From assembly GCF_013372625.1 (NCBI RefSeq), contig NZ_JABXFD010000334.1, positions 1 through 51,814 of the forward strand: a DNA stretch of 51,814 nt. Reading direction: 5' to 3'. Both the position numbers and the translations under genes were made by a program. Below the pieces are notes generated by a model that saw only the letters and a program-made list of their open reading frames with translations, had not been told where the DNA came from and ran no database searches. The stretch comes from Actinomadura sp. BRA 177. Lineage in GTDB: Bacteria; Actinomycetota; Actinomycetes; Streptosporangiales; Streptosporangiaceae. Within the stretch, counting starts at the first letter, position 1; each line of letters begins with the position of its first letter. Shown piece after piece: positions 24,365-32,611 of this stretch.

Positions 24365-26389
24365 GTGACCACGTATCTGGAGTTCGCGGTGCTCGGTCTC
24401 GGGCTCGCGGCTGTCTACATCGGACTGGCGACGGGCCTGCTGCTCGTGTACCGCGCGACCGGGATCGTCAACTTCGCCCAGGGCGCGATGGCGATGTGGG
24501 GGGCCTACGTCTTCGCCGCGCTCGTCGACGACGGGCTGCTGATCTTCCCGGTGGGCAGCGTCCAGTTCGGCGACGAGCTGGGCATCCTGCCGGCGCTGCT
24601 GATCGGGCTGCTCAACGCGGCGGTCCTCGGCGTCCTCGTGCACTACCTGGTGTTCCGGCCGGTGCGGAACGCGCCGGTCCTCGCCCAGGTCGTGGTCTCG
24701 ATCGGGCTGATGATCGGCCTCCAGGCGCTGGCGGTGATCCGGTTCGGCCCGAACAACATGAAGGTCGAGACGCTGATCCCGCGCGGCGAGATCGAGCTGC
24801 TCGGCGCCTCCCTGTCGGTGCGCGAGATGGTGATGACCGCCATCATGCTCGTGCTCGCCGCCGGGGTCTGGGCCTACCTCCGGTTCACCTACTCGGGCGC
24901 CGCCACCCGGGCGGCGTCGGAGAACGAGCGCGGCGCGGTCCTCATGGGCTTCGACCCCGACCGCCTCGCCCTGGTGGCGATGGTCATGGGCGCCCTGGTC
25001 AGCACGATGGGGGTGGTGCTGGCCAGCACGCTGACCGGGCTGAGCCCGGCGAACTACACCGTGATGGTCGTGCCGGCGCTCGCGGTGCTGCTGATCGCCC
25101 GGCTGGAGTCCATCGCGCTCGTCTGCGCGGGCGGCGTCGCGCTCGGGGTGTTCCAGTCCGAGCTCAGCCTCATCGCCTCGAAGAGCTGGTGGCCGGTGTG
25201 GGCGAAGTCGGGCCTGGAGCAGGTCGTCCCGTTCATCGTCATCATGATCATCCTGTTCGTGCTCGGGCGGCGGATGCCGGCGCGCGGCTCGCTGCAGTCG
25301 GTGCGCCTCCCGGACGTGGCGGTGCCCCGCGTCCGCCCGGTGCCCGCGCTGCTCCTGCTGGGCGCGGCGGCGTTCCTGCTGGTCGCCTTCAACGACACCT
25401 ACCGGTTCGCCCTCACCAGCTCGCTGATCATCGCGCTGCTCGCGCTGTCCTACGTGGTGATCACCGGCTACCTCGGGCAGATCTCGCTGGCGCAGTCGGC
25501 GTTCGCCGGCGCCGCCGGATTCGCGCTGGCCAAGCTGACCGCCGCCTGGAACATGCCGTTCCCGCTGGCCATCGTGCTCTGCGCGCTCGTGGCGGCGTGC
25601 CTCGGCATGGCGGTGTCGCTGCCGGCGTTCCGGATCCGCGGCGTCCAGCTCGCCATCGTGACGATCGCGGCGGCGCTCGCGATCGAGCGGTTCGTGTTCG
25701 GCAACTACAGCCTGACGCCCCCGACCGGGAACCCGATCGCCGACCCGGGGCTGTTCGGCATGAGCTTCGCCGTGCGGGAGGGACGCGACCTCGCGCGGGT
25801 GGAGTTCTCGCTGATGGTGCTCGTGGTCGTCGCGCTGGTGATCTGGATGTTCATCCGGATCGCCCGGGGCGACACGGGACGCGCGTTCCTGGCCGTCCGG
25901 GCCAACGAGCGGGCGGCCGCCTCGGCGGGGATCGACGTGCGGCGCACCAAGCTGATGGGCTTCGGCCTGTCGGCGTTCATCGCCGGCGTGGCCGGCTGCC
26001 TGCTCGGCTACAGCCAGGGCCAGCTGTCCGCCGAGTCGTTCTCGGTGGTCGTGGGCTTGCAGATCCTCGCCATGGCCTACCTGGGCGGCATCACCTCGTT
26101 CGGCGGAGCGCTCGTCGCGGGCATGATCGGCCCGCTGGGGCTGGTGTACACGGCCCTGCACCAGTGGTTCGACATGGGCGACTACTACGCGCTGATCAGC
26201 GGTTTCGCGCTGATCCTCACCGCGATCCTCAACCCGGCCGGCATCGCCGGGAAGACGAGGGAGCAGATCGCCTGGATCCGCGCGAGAACGGCCGGGTCGG
26301 CCCCCGCGGGCCCGGCCGGACGCGGGACAACCGAAGTCGAAGGCGCGCCGGCCGGCGGCGCGCGTGAGGAGGTCGCCCGGCATGTCTGA
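24365..26389 (+). CDS. Fused LivH-LivM branched-chain-type ABC importer permease
   Basis: GTG 24365 is chosen because of GAGGAGAAG just upstream and because membrane sequence starts at once. The 674-residue protein joins two permease domains that are usually separate. The first (about 1-300, LivH) contains YRATGIVNFAQGAMAMWGAYVF and the coupling part RAASENERGAVLMGFDPDRLA. The second (about 330-640, LivM) contains ALSYVVITGYLGQISLAQSAFAGAAGFALAKL and RAFLAVRANERAAASAGIDVRRTKLMGFGLSAFIAGVAG. A charged tail follows. Located among CoA-ligase genes, it probably imports the island's acid substrate rather than amino acids. The downstream ATPase overlaps its stop. Confidence 0.93.
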   Translation: MTTYLEFAVLGLGLAAVYIGLATGLLLVYRATGIVNFAQGAMAMWGAYVFAALVDDGLLIFPVGSVQFGDELGILPALLIGLLNAAVLGVLVHYLVFRPVRNAPVLAQVVVSIGLMIGLQALAVIRFGPNNMKVETLIPRGEIELLGASLSVREMVMTAIMLVLAAGVWAYLRFTYSGAATRAASENERGAVLMGFDPDRLALVAMVMGALVSTMGVVLASTLTGLSPANYTVMVVPALAVLLIARLESIALVCAGGVALGVFQSELSLIASKSWWPVWAKSGLEQVVPFIVIMIILFVLGRRMPARGSLQSVRLPDVAVPRVRPVPALLLLGAAAFLLVAFNDTYRFALTSSLIIALLALSYVVITGYLGQISLAQSAFAGAAGFALAKLTAAWNMPFPLAIVLCALVAACLGMAVSLPAFRIRGVQLAIVTIAAALAIERFVFGNYSLTPPTGNPIADPGLFGMSFAVREGRDLARVEFSLMVLVVVALVIWMFIRIARGDTGRAFLAVRANERAAASAGIDVRRTKLMGFGLSAFIAGVAGCLLGYSQGQLSAESFSVVVGLQILAMAYLGGITSFGGALVAGMIGPLGLVYTALHQWFDMGDYYALISGFALILTAILNPAGIAGKTREQIAWIRARTAGSAPAGPAGRGTTEVEGAPAGGAREEVARHV

Positions 26390-27146
26390 GCATGAGCGCG
26401 GGCTAACGGCCCGCGGCCTGACCGTCCGCTACGGCGGTGTCGTCGCCAACGACGGCATCGACCTGGACGTCCGGCCCGGCACGGTCGTCGGCCTCATCGG
26501 CCCGAACGGCGCCGGGAAGACGACCCTCGTCGACGCCGTCACGGGGTTCACGCCCGCGGAGGGCGAGATCACCCTGAACGGCCAGAGCCTCGCCGCGATG
26601 GCGCCGCACAAGCGCAAGGCCGAAGGGCTCGCCCGCACCTGGCAGTCCGCGGAACTGTTCGGCAACCTCACCGTCGAGGAGAACCTCCTGGTGTCGGCCC
26701 GCACGGTCGGGTTCGGCTCCCTGTTCCGCGACCTCTTCGGCCGGGCGGGTGCGGGAGGCTCGGTCGACCGGGCGCTGGAGACGGTCGGGCTGACCGGGGC
26801 GCGCGGCGCCCTGGCGCGCGACCTGACCCTCGGCCAGCAGAAGCTGGTGGGCGTCGCCCGCGCGCTCGCCGGCCGGTGCGACCTGCTCCTCCTGGACGAG
26901 CCGGCCGCCGGCCTGGACAGCAACGAGAGCGTCGAGCTGGGCGAACGGGTGCGCGAGATCGCGGCGTCCGGGCCCGGGGTGCTGCTGATCGACCACGACA
27001 TGTCGCTCGTCCTCAACGTGTGCGACGTCGTCTACGTCATGGAGTTCGGCAAGGTCATCTTCGCCGGCACGCCGGCGGAGGCCCGCGTGGACGCGGCGGT
27101 GGCCGCCGCCTACCTCGGTTCCCCGATGGAGGAAGCAGATGTCTGA
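26382..27146 (+). CDS. Branched-chain-type ABC importer ATPase (LivG-like)
   Basis: ATG 26382 overlaps the permease stop by 8 bases and has GAGGAGG about 10 bases upstream; an upstream GTG at 26364 is less likely. The 254-residue ATPase has Walker A GLIGPNGAGKTTLVDAVTGF, TWQSAELFGNLTVEENLL, the signature LTLGQQKLVGVARAL (a variant lacking the classic LSGG), Walker B LLLLDEPAAGLD, and LLIDHDMSLVLNVCDVVYVMEFGKVI. The last motif is characteristic of LivG. It pairs with the LivF-like ATPase at 27139 to energise the fused permease. Confidence 0.92.
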   Translation: MSEHERGLTARGLTVRYGGVVANDGIDLDVRPGTVVGLIGPNGAGKTTLVDAVTGFTPAEGEITLNGQSLAAMAPHKRKAEGLARTWQSAELFGNLTVEENLLVSARTVGFGSLFRDLFGRAGAGGSVDRALETVGLTGARGALARDLTLGQQKLVGVARALAGRCDLLLLDEPAAGLDSNESVELGERVREIAASGPGVLLIDHDMSLVLNVCDVVYVMEFGKVIFAGTPAEARVDAAVAAAYLGSPMEEADV

Positions 27147-27882
27147 TCCCGTGCTCAGCGTCCGGAACCTCACGGCCGGGTACGGCGGCGTCCAGGCCGT
27201 CCGCGACCTCACCTTCGACGTGGCGCCCGGGGAGGTGGTGGCCCTGCTCGGCCCCAACGGCGCGGGCAAGACCACGGCGCTGCTGTCGATCGTGGGGCTC
27301 GTGCCGCTCATGTCCGGGGAGGTCCGGGCGCTGGGCCGCGAGGTCGAGTCCAAGCGGCCCCACCGGCTGGCCCGGCGCGGCGTGATGCTCGTGCCGGACG
27401 ACCGCGGCGTGTTCTTCGGCCTCAGCGTCCGCGAGCACTTCCGGCTGGCGCACCGGCGGCCCGACAGGGAGCGCGAGCGGCAGGTGCTGGAGCGGTTCCC
27501 GGCGCTCCGCGACCTGCAGGGCCGCCGCGTCGGCCTGCTGTCGGGCGGGGAGCAGCAGATGCTCACCATCGCCAAGGCGATCCTCGCCAAGCCGAAGGTG
27601 CTCATGATCGACGAGATGAGCCTCGGCCTGGCACCGAAGATCGTCCAGGAGATGCTGCCGTCGATCCGGGACCTGGCGAAGGAGGAGGGGATCGGCCTGG
27701 TCCTCGTCGAGCAGCACATCGAGCTCGCCCTCTCGGTCGCGGACCGCGGGATCATCCTCAACCACAGCCGGGTCGTGCTGGACGCCCCCGCGAAGTCGCT
27801 GCTGAACCGGCGCGCGGACGTCGAGGCGGCGTACTTCGGTGCCGACGAGTACGGCGACGCCGACGCCGTGCTGCCCTCCTGA
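27139..27882 (+). CDS. Branched-chain-type ABC importer ATPase (LivF-like)
   Basis: A 247-residue ATPase whose ATG overlaps the LivG stop by 8 bases with the same sequence ATGTCTGA found at the previous junction. Walker A is ALLGPNGAGKTTALLSIVGL, the signature LLSGGEQQMLTIAKAIL, Walker B VLMIDEMSLGLAPKIV, and the H-loop VEQHIELALSVADRGIIL. The EMSLGLAPKIV motif is the LivF hallmark. Fifteen bases separate it from the hydrolase gene, so the importer and the next two enzymes are probably one operon. Confidence 0.93.
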   Translation: MSDPVLSVRNLTAGYGGVQAVRDLTFDVAPGEVVALLGPNGAGKTTALLSIVGLVPLMSGEVRALGREVESKRPHRLARRGVMLVPDDRGVFFGLSVREHFRLAHRRPDRERERQVLERFPALRDLQGRRVGLLSGGEQQMLTIAKAILAKPKVLMIDEMSLGLAPKIVQEMLPSIRDLAKEEGIGLVLVEQHIELALSVADRGIILNHSRVVLDAPAKSLLNRRADVEAAYFGADEYGDADAVLPS

Positions 27883-27896
27883 GCAGGGAGCGCGAC

Positions 27897-28757
27897 ATGA
27901 CGGAGTCGATCGAGCTCACCCCCGGCCGGCGCGGGTCGGTCGTCGTCGACGGCGTGGCCGTCGCCTGGGAGCGGTGGCCGCGGCCCGGCGCCCCCTGCGC
28001 CGTGCTGGTGCACGGGACCACCGCGCACACGGCGTGGTGGCACCACACCGTGAGCCGGCTCGCCGACGGGTACGACGTCGTCGCCGTGGACCTGTCCGGG
28101 CACGGCGACAGCGGCCGCCGGGCCGGCTACGACCTGGACACCTGGTCGCGCGAGGTCCTCGGCGTCGTCGACGCGGTGGTCGGCGGCCCGGCGGTCCTCG
28201 TGGGGCACAGCATCGGCGGCCTGGTCACCGCCGGTGCGGCGGCGGCCCGCCCGGACGCGGTTCGGGCGATGGTCCTCGTGGACTGCGTCGTCACCGAGCC
28301 CCGCAAGGCCGGGAAGCCGTCGGCCGGACGCGGCGGGACGGTGTTCCGGACGGTCGAGGAGGCGCTCGGCCGGTTCCGGCTGACGCCGCCCCAGCCGGTG
28401 CCCGACGTGCGGGTCCTGACCTACGTGGCCGAGCGGTCGGTGCGCCCGGTGCGCGGCGGGTGGGCGTGGAAGGCCGACCCGGCGATCTTCGGCGCCCTCG
28501 ACACCGACCGGATGACGGCACCGCTCGCGGACGTGCGGTGCCCGACGGCGGTGGTCCGCGGCGAGCTGAGCCAGCTCGTGCCCGCGGACGCCGCCGCGGT
28601 GCTGGCCGACCTCCTCGGCCGCCCCGTCGCCCAGTACGACGTCCCGAACGCCTACCACCACGTGATGATCGACCAGGGTGCGCCGTTCGGGCGGTTGCTG
28701 CGGCGGGCGCTGGACGAGCTGCTGGCGCCCGTCTCCGCGGAACAACAGAAGGAGTAG
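27897..28757 (+). CDS. Alpha/beta-hydrolase
   Basis: A 286-residue protein with the alpha/beta-hydrolase plan. The oxyanion-hole HG is in CAVLVHGTTAHTAWWHHTV (about 38-56), VVAVDLSGHGDSG follows, and the nucleophile elbow is LVGHSIGGLVTAGAAAARP with Ser at about residue 104. The acid and His are in AVVRGELSQLVP and AYHHVMID near the C-terminus. It could hydrolyse an ester, lactone, C-C bond or CoA thioester of the imported compound. It lies between the ABC importer and an acyl-CoA synthetase in the same operon, so release of a free acid before CoA activation is a reasonable guess. Confidence 0.88.
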   Translation: MTESIELTPGRRGSVVVDGVAVAWERWPRPGAPCAVLVHGTTAHTAWWHHTVSRLADGYDVVAVDLSGHGDSGRRAGYDLDTWSREVLGVVDAVVGGPAVLVGHSIGGLVTAGAAAARPDAVRAMVLVDCVVTEPRKAGKPSAGRGGTVFRTVEEALGRFRLTPPQPVPDVRVLTYVAERSVRPVRGGWAWKADPAIFGALDTDRMTAPLADVRCPTAVVRGELSQLVPADAAAVLADLLGRPVAQYDVPNAYHHVMIDQGAPFGRLLRRALDELLAPVSAEQQKE

Positions 28758-28759
28758 AA

Positions 28760-30301
28760 GTGGACCTGGACGTTTCGTGGCCCATCGGCCGGATCATCAC
28801 CGAGTCCGCGCGGCGCTTCCGCGACGTCCCGTGCTGGCTGGCGACCAGCGGGGAGCAGCGCACGTTCGCCGAGGTCAACGCCCGCGTCAACCGGATCTGC
28901 GACGCGCTGGCCGAACGGGGGGTCGGCAAGGGCACCCGGATCGCGCTGCTGGACACCGACTCCTTCGCCTACGCCGAGGTCCTGCTCGCCTGCTTCAAGC
29001 TGGGCGCGACGTACGTCCCGGTGAACTTCCGGCTGGCGCAGTTCGAGATCGAGAACATCCTGGGGCAGGCGAAGCCCGAGCTCTTCTTCGTGGGCGGGCG
29101 CTACCTGGACCTCGCGCGCAAGGTCGTCCCCGGGCTGCCCCGGGAGTGCGCGCTGCTGTCGCTGGACGGCTGCCTGGACGACGACGTGGAGTCGCTCGCG
29201 GCCGCCGGACGCGACATCGAGCCCGACGTCAGGCTCAAGGACGACGACCTGCTCGGGATCATGTTCACCAGCGGCACCACCGGGCTGCCCAAGGGGGTCA
29301 TGCAGACCCACGGCATGCTCAAGCGGATGCTGAGCCTGGGCTGGGAGGTCTTCGCCAGGCCGCGCGACGTACGGTACACGGCGTCCCCGCTGTTCCACAT
29401 CGCCGGCTGGGCGCTGGTCTTCGAGCAGGTGTCGGTCGGCTGCACGTCCCTCATCGAGCCGCAGTTCGACCCCGCCGTGACGGCGAAGGCGATCGCGGAC
29501 GGGCTGCTGACCGGGTGCTTCCTCGTCCCGACGATGATCCAGGCGGTGCTCGACGCCGACACGGGCCCCACCGGAAGGGAGCGGCTCGACACCATGCTCT
29601 ACGGCTCGGCGCCGATGCCGCCGAGCCTGCTGAAGCGGGCGCTGGAGCGGTATCCCGACTGCGGGTTCTGGAACATGTTCGGCGCCGGGACGGAGTCGGG
29701 CGTGCAGACCCTGCTGCGCCCCGAGGACCACCGGCGCGCGCTGGCGGGGGAGGAGCACCTGCTGGCGTCGGCGGGCCAGCCGGTCCTCTACGTCGACATG
29801 CGGATCCTGGACGACGCGGGCAACGAGGTGCCGGCCGGCGTGGTGGGCAACATCGCGGCGCGCACCGACTGCGTGATGGCCGGATACCTCGACCTGCCCG
29901 ACAAGACGCGGGAGGCGCTGCACGACGGGTGGTTCTGGGGCGGCGACCGCGGCTGGGTCGACGAGGAGGGATACCTGTTCCTGGGCGGCCGCAGCCGCGA
30001 CATGATCGTGCGCGGCGGCGAGAACATCTACGTCTCGGAGATCGAGCTGGTGCTCACCGACGTCCCCGAGGTCGCGGACGCGGCCGTGGTCGGCCGGCCC
30101 GACGAGCGGTGGGGCGAGGTCGTGGTGGCGTTCGTGGAGTACCGCGGCGAGCCGCCGGCGGCCGAGGACCTGGAGCGGATGTGCCGGGCCCGGCTCGCCG
30201 GCTACAAGGTGCCGGTCGAGTACCACATCCTCCGCGAGCTTCCCCGCAACCCGACGGGCAAGGTCCGCAAGAGCGACCTGCTGGACCTGGCCACCTCCTG
30301 A
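28760..30301 (+). CDS. AMP-dependent acyl-CoA synthetase (FadD-like), copy 2
   Basis: GTG 28760 lies 2 bases after the hydrolase stop, with AGAAGGAG upstream. The 513-residue product has the ATP motif IMFTSGTTGLPKGVMQTHGMLKRM, FGAGTESGVQTLLRPEDH, the hinge-side GGDRGWVDEEGYLFLGGRSRDMIVRGGENIYVSEIELVL, and the C-terminal catalytic Lys in RNPTGKVRKSDL. It differs from the other three copies at the end (NPTGKVRKS rather than NASGKILKR) and in its N-terminus, so it may accept a different acid. It is the last gene of the importer operon. Confidence 0.92.
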   Translation: MDLDVSWPIGRIITESARRFRDVPCWLATSGEQRTFAEVNARVNRICDALAERGVGKGTRIALLDTDSFAYAEVLLACFKLGATYVPVNFRLAQFEIENILGQAKPELFFVGGRYLDLARKVVPGLPRECALLSLDGCLDDDVESLAAAGRDIEPDVRLKDDDLLGIMFTSGTTGLPKGVMQTHGMLKRMLSLGWEVFARPRDVRYTASPLFHIAGWALVFEQVSVGCTSLIEPQFDPAVTAKAIADGLLTGCFLVPTMIQAVLDADTGPTGRERLDTMLYGSAPMPPSLLKRALERYPDCGFWNMFGAGTESGVQTLLRPEDHRRALAGEEHLLASAGQPVLYVDMRILDDAGNEVPAGVVGNIAARTDCVMAGYLDLPDKTREALHDGWFWGGDRGWVDEEGYLFLGGRSRDMIVRGGENIYVSEIELVLTDVPEVADAAVVGRPDERWGEVVVAFVEYRGEPPAAEDLERMCRARLAGYKVPVEYHILRELPRNPTGKVRKSDLLDLATS

Positions 30302-30346
30302 CCCACACGACCTGGTCACAACCTGAACAAACCTCGCACAGATTGA

Positions 30347-30375
30347 TTGACACTGACGTCAACACCAACAATGCT
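30347..30375 (+). promoter_or_regulatory. Promoter of the importer lipoprotein gene
   Basis: TTGACA (30347-30352), a 17-base spacer and AATGCT (30370-30375) point at the binding-protein gene. The -35 is part of island operator C, so a bound repressor would block polymerase directly. About 53 bases separate the -10 from the start codon. Confidence 0.6.
30348..30361. promoter_or_regulatory. Island operator site C
   Basis: TGAC-ACTGAC-GTCA matches the shared word perfectly, with outer bases extending the arms to TTGAC and GTCAA. It overlaps the -35 of the binding-protein promoter. Confidence 0.65.
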
Positions 30376-30428
30376 CTAGGCACATGTAGGGCGGCGCCGC
30401 CGCCTCCGGCAGAAGGCTGGTAGCAGGA

Positions 30429-31655
30429 ATGAAGAAGACGATCGCGGCCGCGGGGGCGCTGACCCTGGCCCTCGCGCTGGCCGCATGCGGCGGGGAGACG
30501 AAGGCATCGGACTCCGACGGCGGCCTGACCGGGGAGCCGATCGTCCTCGGCGTCCAGTCGCTCGACACCGGCCCGGTGGCCTACCCGCAGAACACCTACG
30601 GCGCCGAGGCCGCGGAGTGGTACATCAACAACAAGATGGGCGGGATCGGCGGCCGCCCGGTCAAGCTCGACATCTGCTCGGGCGACGGCACCCCCGAAAC
30701 CGGCGTGAAGTGCGCGAACGACTTCGTCGCCAAGAACGCGCCGGTGGTCTTCGACGCCTACGACGGCACGAGCATGGGCGCAATGACGCCGATCCTGAAG
30801 TCGGCCGGCATCCCGATCGTGGGCACGCTCGCCGGCCAGGCGGTGGCCGAGCGGGAGAAGTACCCGACGTCCTTCTACTTCTCCGGCCCGCTGGAGACCA
30901 GCGCGCTCGGCATGGTGAAGATCCTCAGCCAGCTCGGCAAGAAGAAGGCGTCCCTGGCCGTGACCGACGCGCCGTCGTCGCACGGGTACGTCGACAACCT
31001 GGTCAAGCCGATGGGCGAGAAGCTCGGCGTCCAGGTGGGGGCCGTCTACGTCAAGGTCGACAACATCAACTTCCAGGTGCTGGCGTCCACCGAGATGTCG
31101 TCCAAGCCCGACGTGGCCGGCGTCATCGCGCTGCCGGAGGACGGCTGCACCGGGCTGATCCGGGCGCTGCGGCAGTCCGGCTACGAGGGCACGATCTTCG
31201 CCGGCTCGTGCTCGCAGTTCATCGACGAGCTGGGCAAGGACGCGGCGGGCGCGATCGTGCAGCCGCGGCTGTGGGTCCCGCTCTCCCGCGACCACGCGCC
31301 CGCCGAGGTGCAGAAGCAGCTGGACGAGTTCGCCGAGGCGATGAAGGCCGTCGACTACGAGGACGAGCAGTCGGCGCGGTCGCTCTACTCCTTCGCCGGG
31401 CTGATCAACCTGGCCAAGGTCGTCCAGGGGATCGACGGGGAGATCACCAACAAGGCCGTCTCCACGGCCATGCAGCAGGTCAAGGACTTCCCGACCTTCC
31501 TCGGGCCGAAGGTGACCTGTGACGGCGAGCAGTGGCCGGGTGCGCCGGGCGCGTGCAGCCACGAGGGGATCTTCTTCGAGGTGCAGGAGGACGGCACGCT
31601 CAAGCCCGTCAACGAGCAGGGGTACATCGACCTGGAGCCGGCGGCGGTCTCCTGA
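30429..31655 (+). CDS. Branched-chain-type ABC importer substrate-binding lipoprotein
   Basis: A 408-residue protein with a lipoprotein signal (MKKTIAAAGALTLALALAAC, Cys at residue 20). The mature protein is a type I periplasmic-binding fold like LivK: PIVLGVQSLDTGPVAYPQNTYGAEAAEWYINNKMGGIGGRPVKLDIC, then VVFDAYDGTSMGAMTPILKSAGIPIVG and VAGVIALPEDGCTGLIRALRQSGYEGTIFAGSC. It has the same ligand-domain order as receptors for amino acids, but also for aromatic acids and other carboxylates. It is the missing receptor for the importer at 24365-27882, but has a separate promoter, perhaps for higher expression. A strong terminator follows. Confidence 0.93.
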   Translation: MKKTIAAAGALTLALALAACGGETKASDSDGGLTGEPIVLGVQSLDTGPVAYPQNTYGAEAAEWYINNKMGGIGGRPVKLDICSGDGTPETGVKCANDFVAKNAPVVFDAYDGTSMGAMTPILKSAGIPIVGTLAGQAVAEREKYPTSFYFSGPLETSALGMVKILSQLGKKKASLAVTDAPSSHGYVDNLVKPMGEKLGVQVGAVYVKVDNINFQVLASTEMSSKPDVAGVIALPEDGCTGLIRALRQSGYEGTIFAGSCSQFIDELGKDAAGAIVQPRLWVPLSRDHAPAEVQKQLDEFAEAMKAVDYEDEQSARSLYSFAGLINLAKVVQGIDGEITNKAVSTAMQQVKDFPTFLGPKVTCDGEQWPGAPGACSHEGIFFEVQEDGTLKPVNEQGYIDLEPAAVS

Positions 31656-31677
31656 CCCGAGCCCGGCCGACGGCACG

Positions 31678-31717
31678 GCTCCGCGGCACCGGCGCTGCCT
31701 CGCCGGTGTCGCGGGGC
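31678..31717 (+). terminator. Hairpin terminator after the binding-protein gene
   Basis: A stem of about 17 bp, with two wobble pairs, pairs 31678-31694 with 31701-31717 over a 6-base loop (CTGCCT). Its core arms are CCGCGGCACCGGCG and CGCCGGTGTCGCGG. It lies 22 bases after the stop codon and immediately before the TetR promoter. Confidence 0.75.
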
Positions 31718-31721
31718 CATT

Positions 31722-31751
31722 TTGAATCATGACGTCATTGTCAAGTAAGAT
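31722..31751 (+). promoter_or_regulatory. Promoter of the island TetR gene
   Basis: TTGAAT (31722-31727), an 18-base spacer and TAAGAT (31746-31751) form a good promoter. Operator D fills the spacer, which suggests autoregulation. The predicted leader is long (about 140 bases to ATG 31900) and contains a 7-bp hairpin (GGTGGGC at 31769-31775 with GCCCACC at 31779-31785). Confidence 0.55.
31730..31743. promoter_or_regulatory. Island operator site D, in front of the TetR gene
   Basis: TGAC-GTCATT-GTCA on the plus strand reads TGAC-AATGAC-GTCA on the minus strand, a perfect match to the shared word. It sits between the -35 and -10 of the TetR promoter. Confidence 0.65.
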
Positions 31752-31899
31752 GACCAGCGACTGACTAAGGTGGGCACGGCCCACCAGCGCCCCCGCCGCC
31801 CGCAGCTCTCGTCGAACCTTTGATGCCGCAGTCACCGAGGTGAGATGCTCATTGGTGCGCTGAGCGGGGGACGTACACCAGTGACCGGGAGTGATGAGC

Positions 31900-32583
31900 A
31901 TGTCCAAGACGCGCGGTGGCCGGCTCGGTGTCGCCACGAGTCCGGAGCAGCAGGAGCGGCGCCAGGCCGGCCCGCTGACGGGGCGCGGCCACGCGCGCCG
32001 CGCCGCGCTGCTGGACGCGGCGCGCCGGGTCTTCGAGGAGAAGGGCTTCCTCGACACCCGGGTCGCCGACATCGCGGCGGAGGCGAAGGTGGCCCAGGGC
32101 ACCTTCTACACCTACTTCGACTCCAAGGACGCGATCTTCCAGGCCGTCGCCACCCGGGTGGCCGGCGACATGATCATCGAGCTGGGGTCGAGCCGTCCGC
32201 AGGCGCCCGCGACCTACGACCGCACCTACGCCGCGATGAAGCGGTTCGTGGACTCCTACCGCCGCAACGCCAAGATCGTCGCCCTCATCGAGCAGGTCGG
32301 GACGTTCACTCCCGAGATGAAGCGGATCCGGCTGCAGGTCCGCGAGGCGCACGTGGACCGGATGGCGCGCATCATCGAGCACCACCAGAACGAGGGGCTG
32401 GCCGACCCGTCGCTCGACCCCGAGATGACCGCGGAGCTGATCGGCTCGATGGTCGACCAGATCTGCCACGTCTGGCTCAACCTCGGCAAGGAGTTCGACG
32501 AGAAGAAGCTCCTGCACGCCCTGACCACGGTGTGGCTGCGCGGCGCCGGCGTCTACGACTGGCAGGCCGCCAAGTCCGGCTGA
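31900..32583 (+). CDS. TetR-family regulator, candidate repressor of the island
   Basis: ATG 31900 is preferred because GGGAG at 31887-31891 is 8 bases upstream; GTG 31891 and ATG 31894 are alternatives. The 227-residue product has a basic N-terminal arm, then the TetR DNA-binding domain (about 30-75): RRAALLDAARRVFEEKGFLDTRVADIAAEAKVAQGTFYTYFDSKDAIFQAVA. The C-terminal ligand domain is all-helical. Its own promoter and six other island promoters carry the same TGAC-N6-GTCA word, so it is the natural candidate for binding it. The inducer may be an acyl-CoA intermediate, by analogy with KstR and KstR2; this is inference. Confidence 0.88.
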   Translation: MSKTRGGRLGVATSPEQQERRQAGPLTGRGHARRAALLDAARRVFEEKGFLDTRVADIAAEAKVAQGTFYTYFDSKDAIFQAVATRVAGDMIIELGSSRPQAPATYDRTYAAMKRFVDSYRRNAKIVALIEQVGTFTPEMKRIRLQVREAHVDRMARIIEHHQNEGLADPSLDPEMTAELIGSMVDQICHVWLNLGKEFDEKKLLHALTTVWLRGAGVYDWQAAKSG

Positions 32584-32605
32584 GGGCCGCCGCACCGGGC
32601 GGCCC
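32584..32605. terminator. Bidirectional terminator between convergent TetR and synthetase genes
   Basis: GGGCCGCC (32584-32591) and GGCGGCCC (32598-32605) form an 8-bp stem with a 6-base loop. It fills the 28-base gap between the convergent stop codons. Confidence 0.65.
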
Positions 32606-32611
32606 CCGCGC

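Noticed and set aside
22721-26383. Antisense open frame of about 1200 codons opposite the HpaB and permease genes
   Set aside because: Histidine- and arginine-rich low-complexity translation, no ribosome site, fully opposite conserved genes.
31730-31743. The TGACGTCA core as a CRE/CREB-like element
   Set aside because: That is a eukaryotic bZIP site; here it is the half-sites of a bacterial operator word repeated at other promoters.
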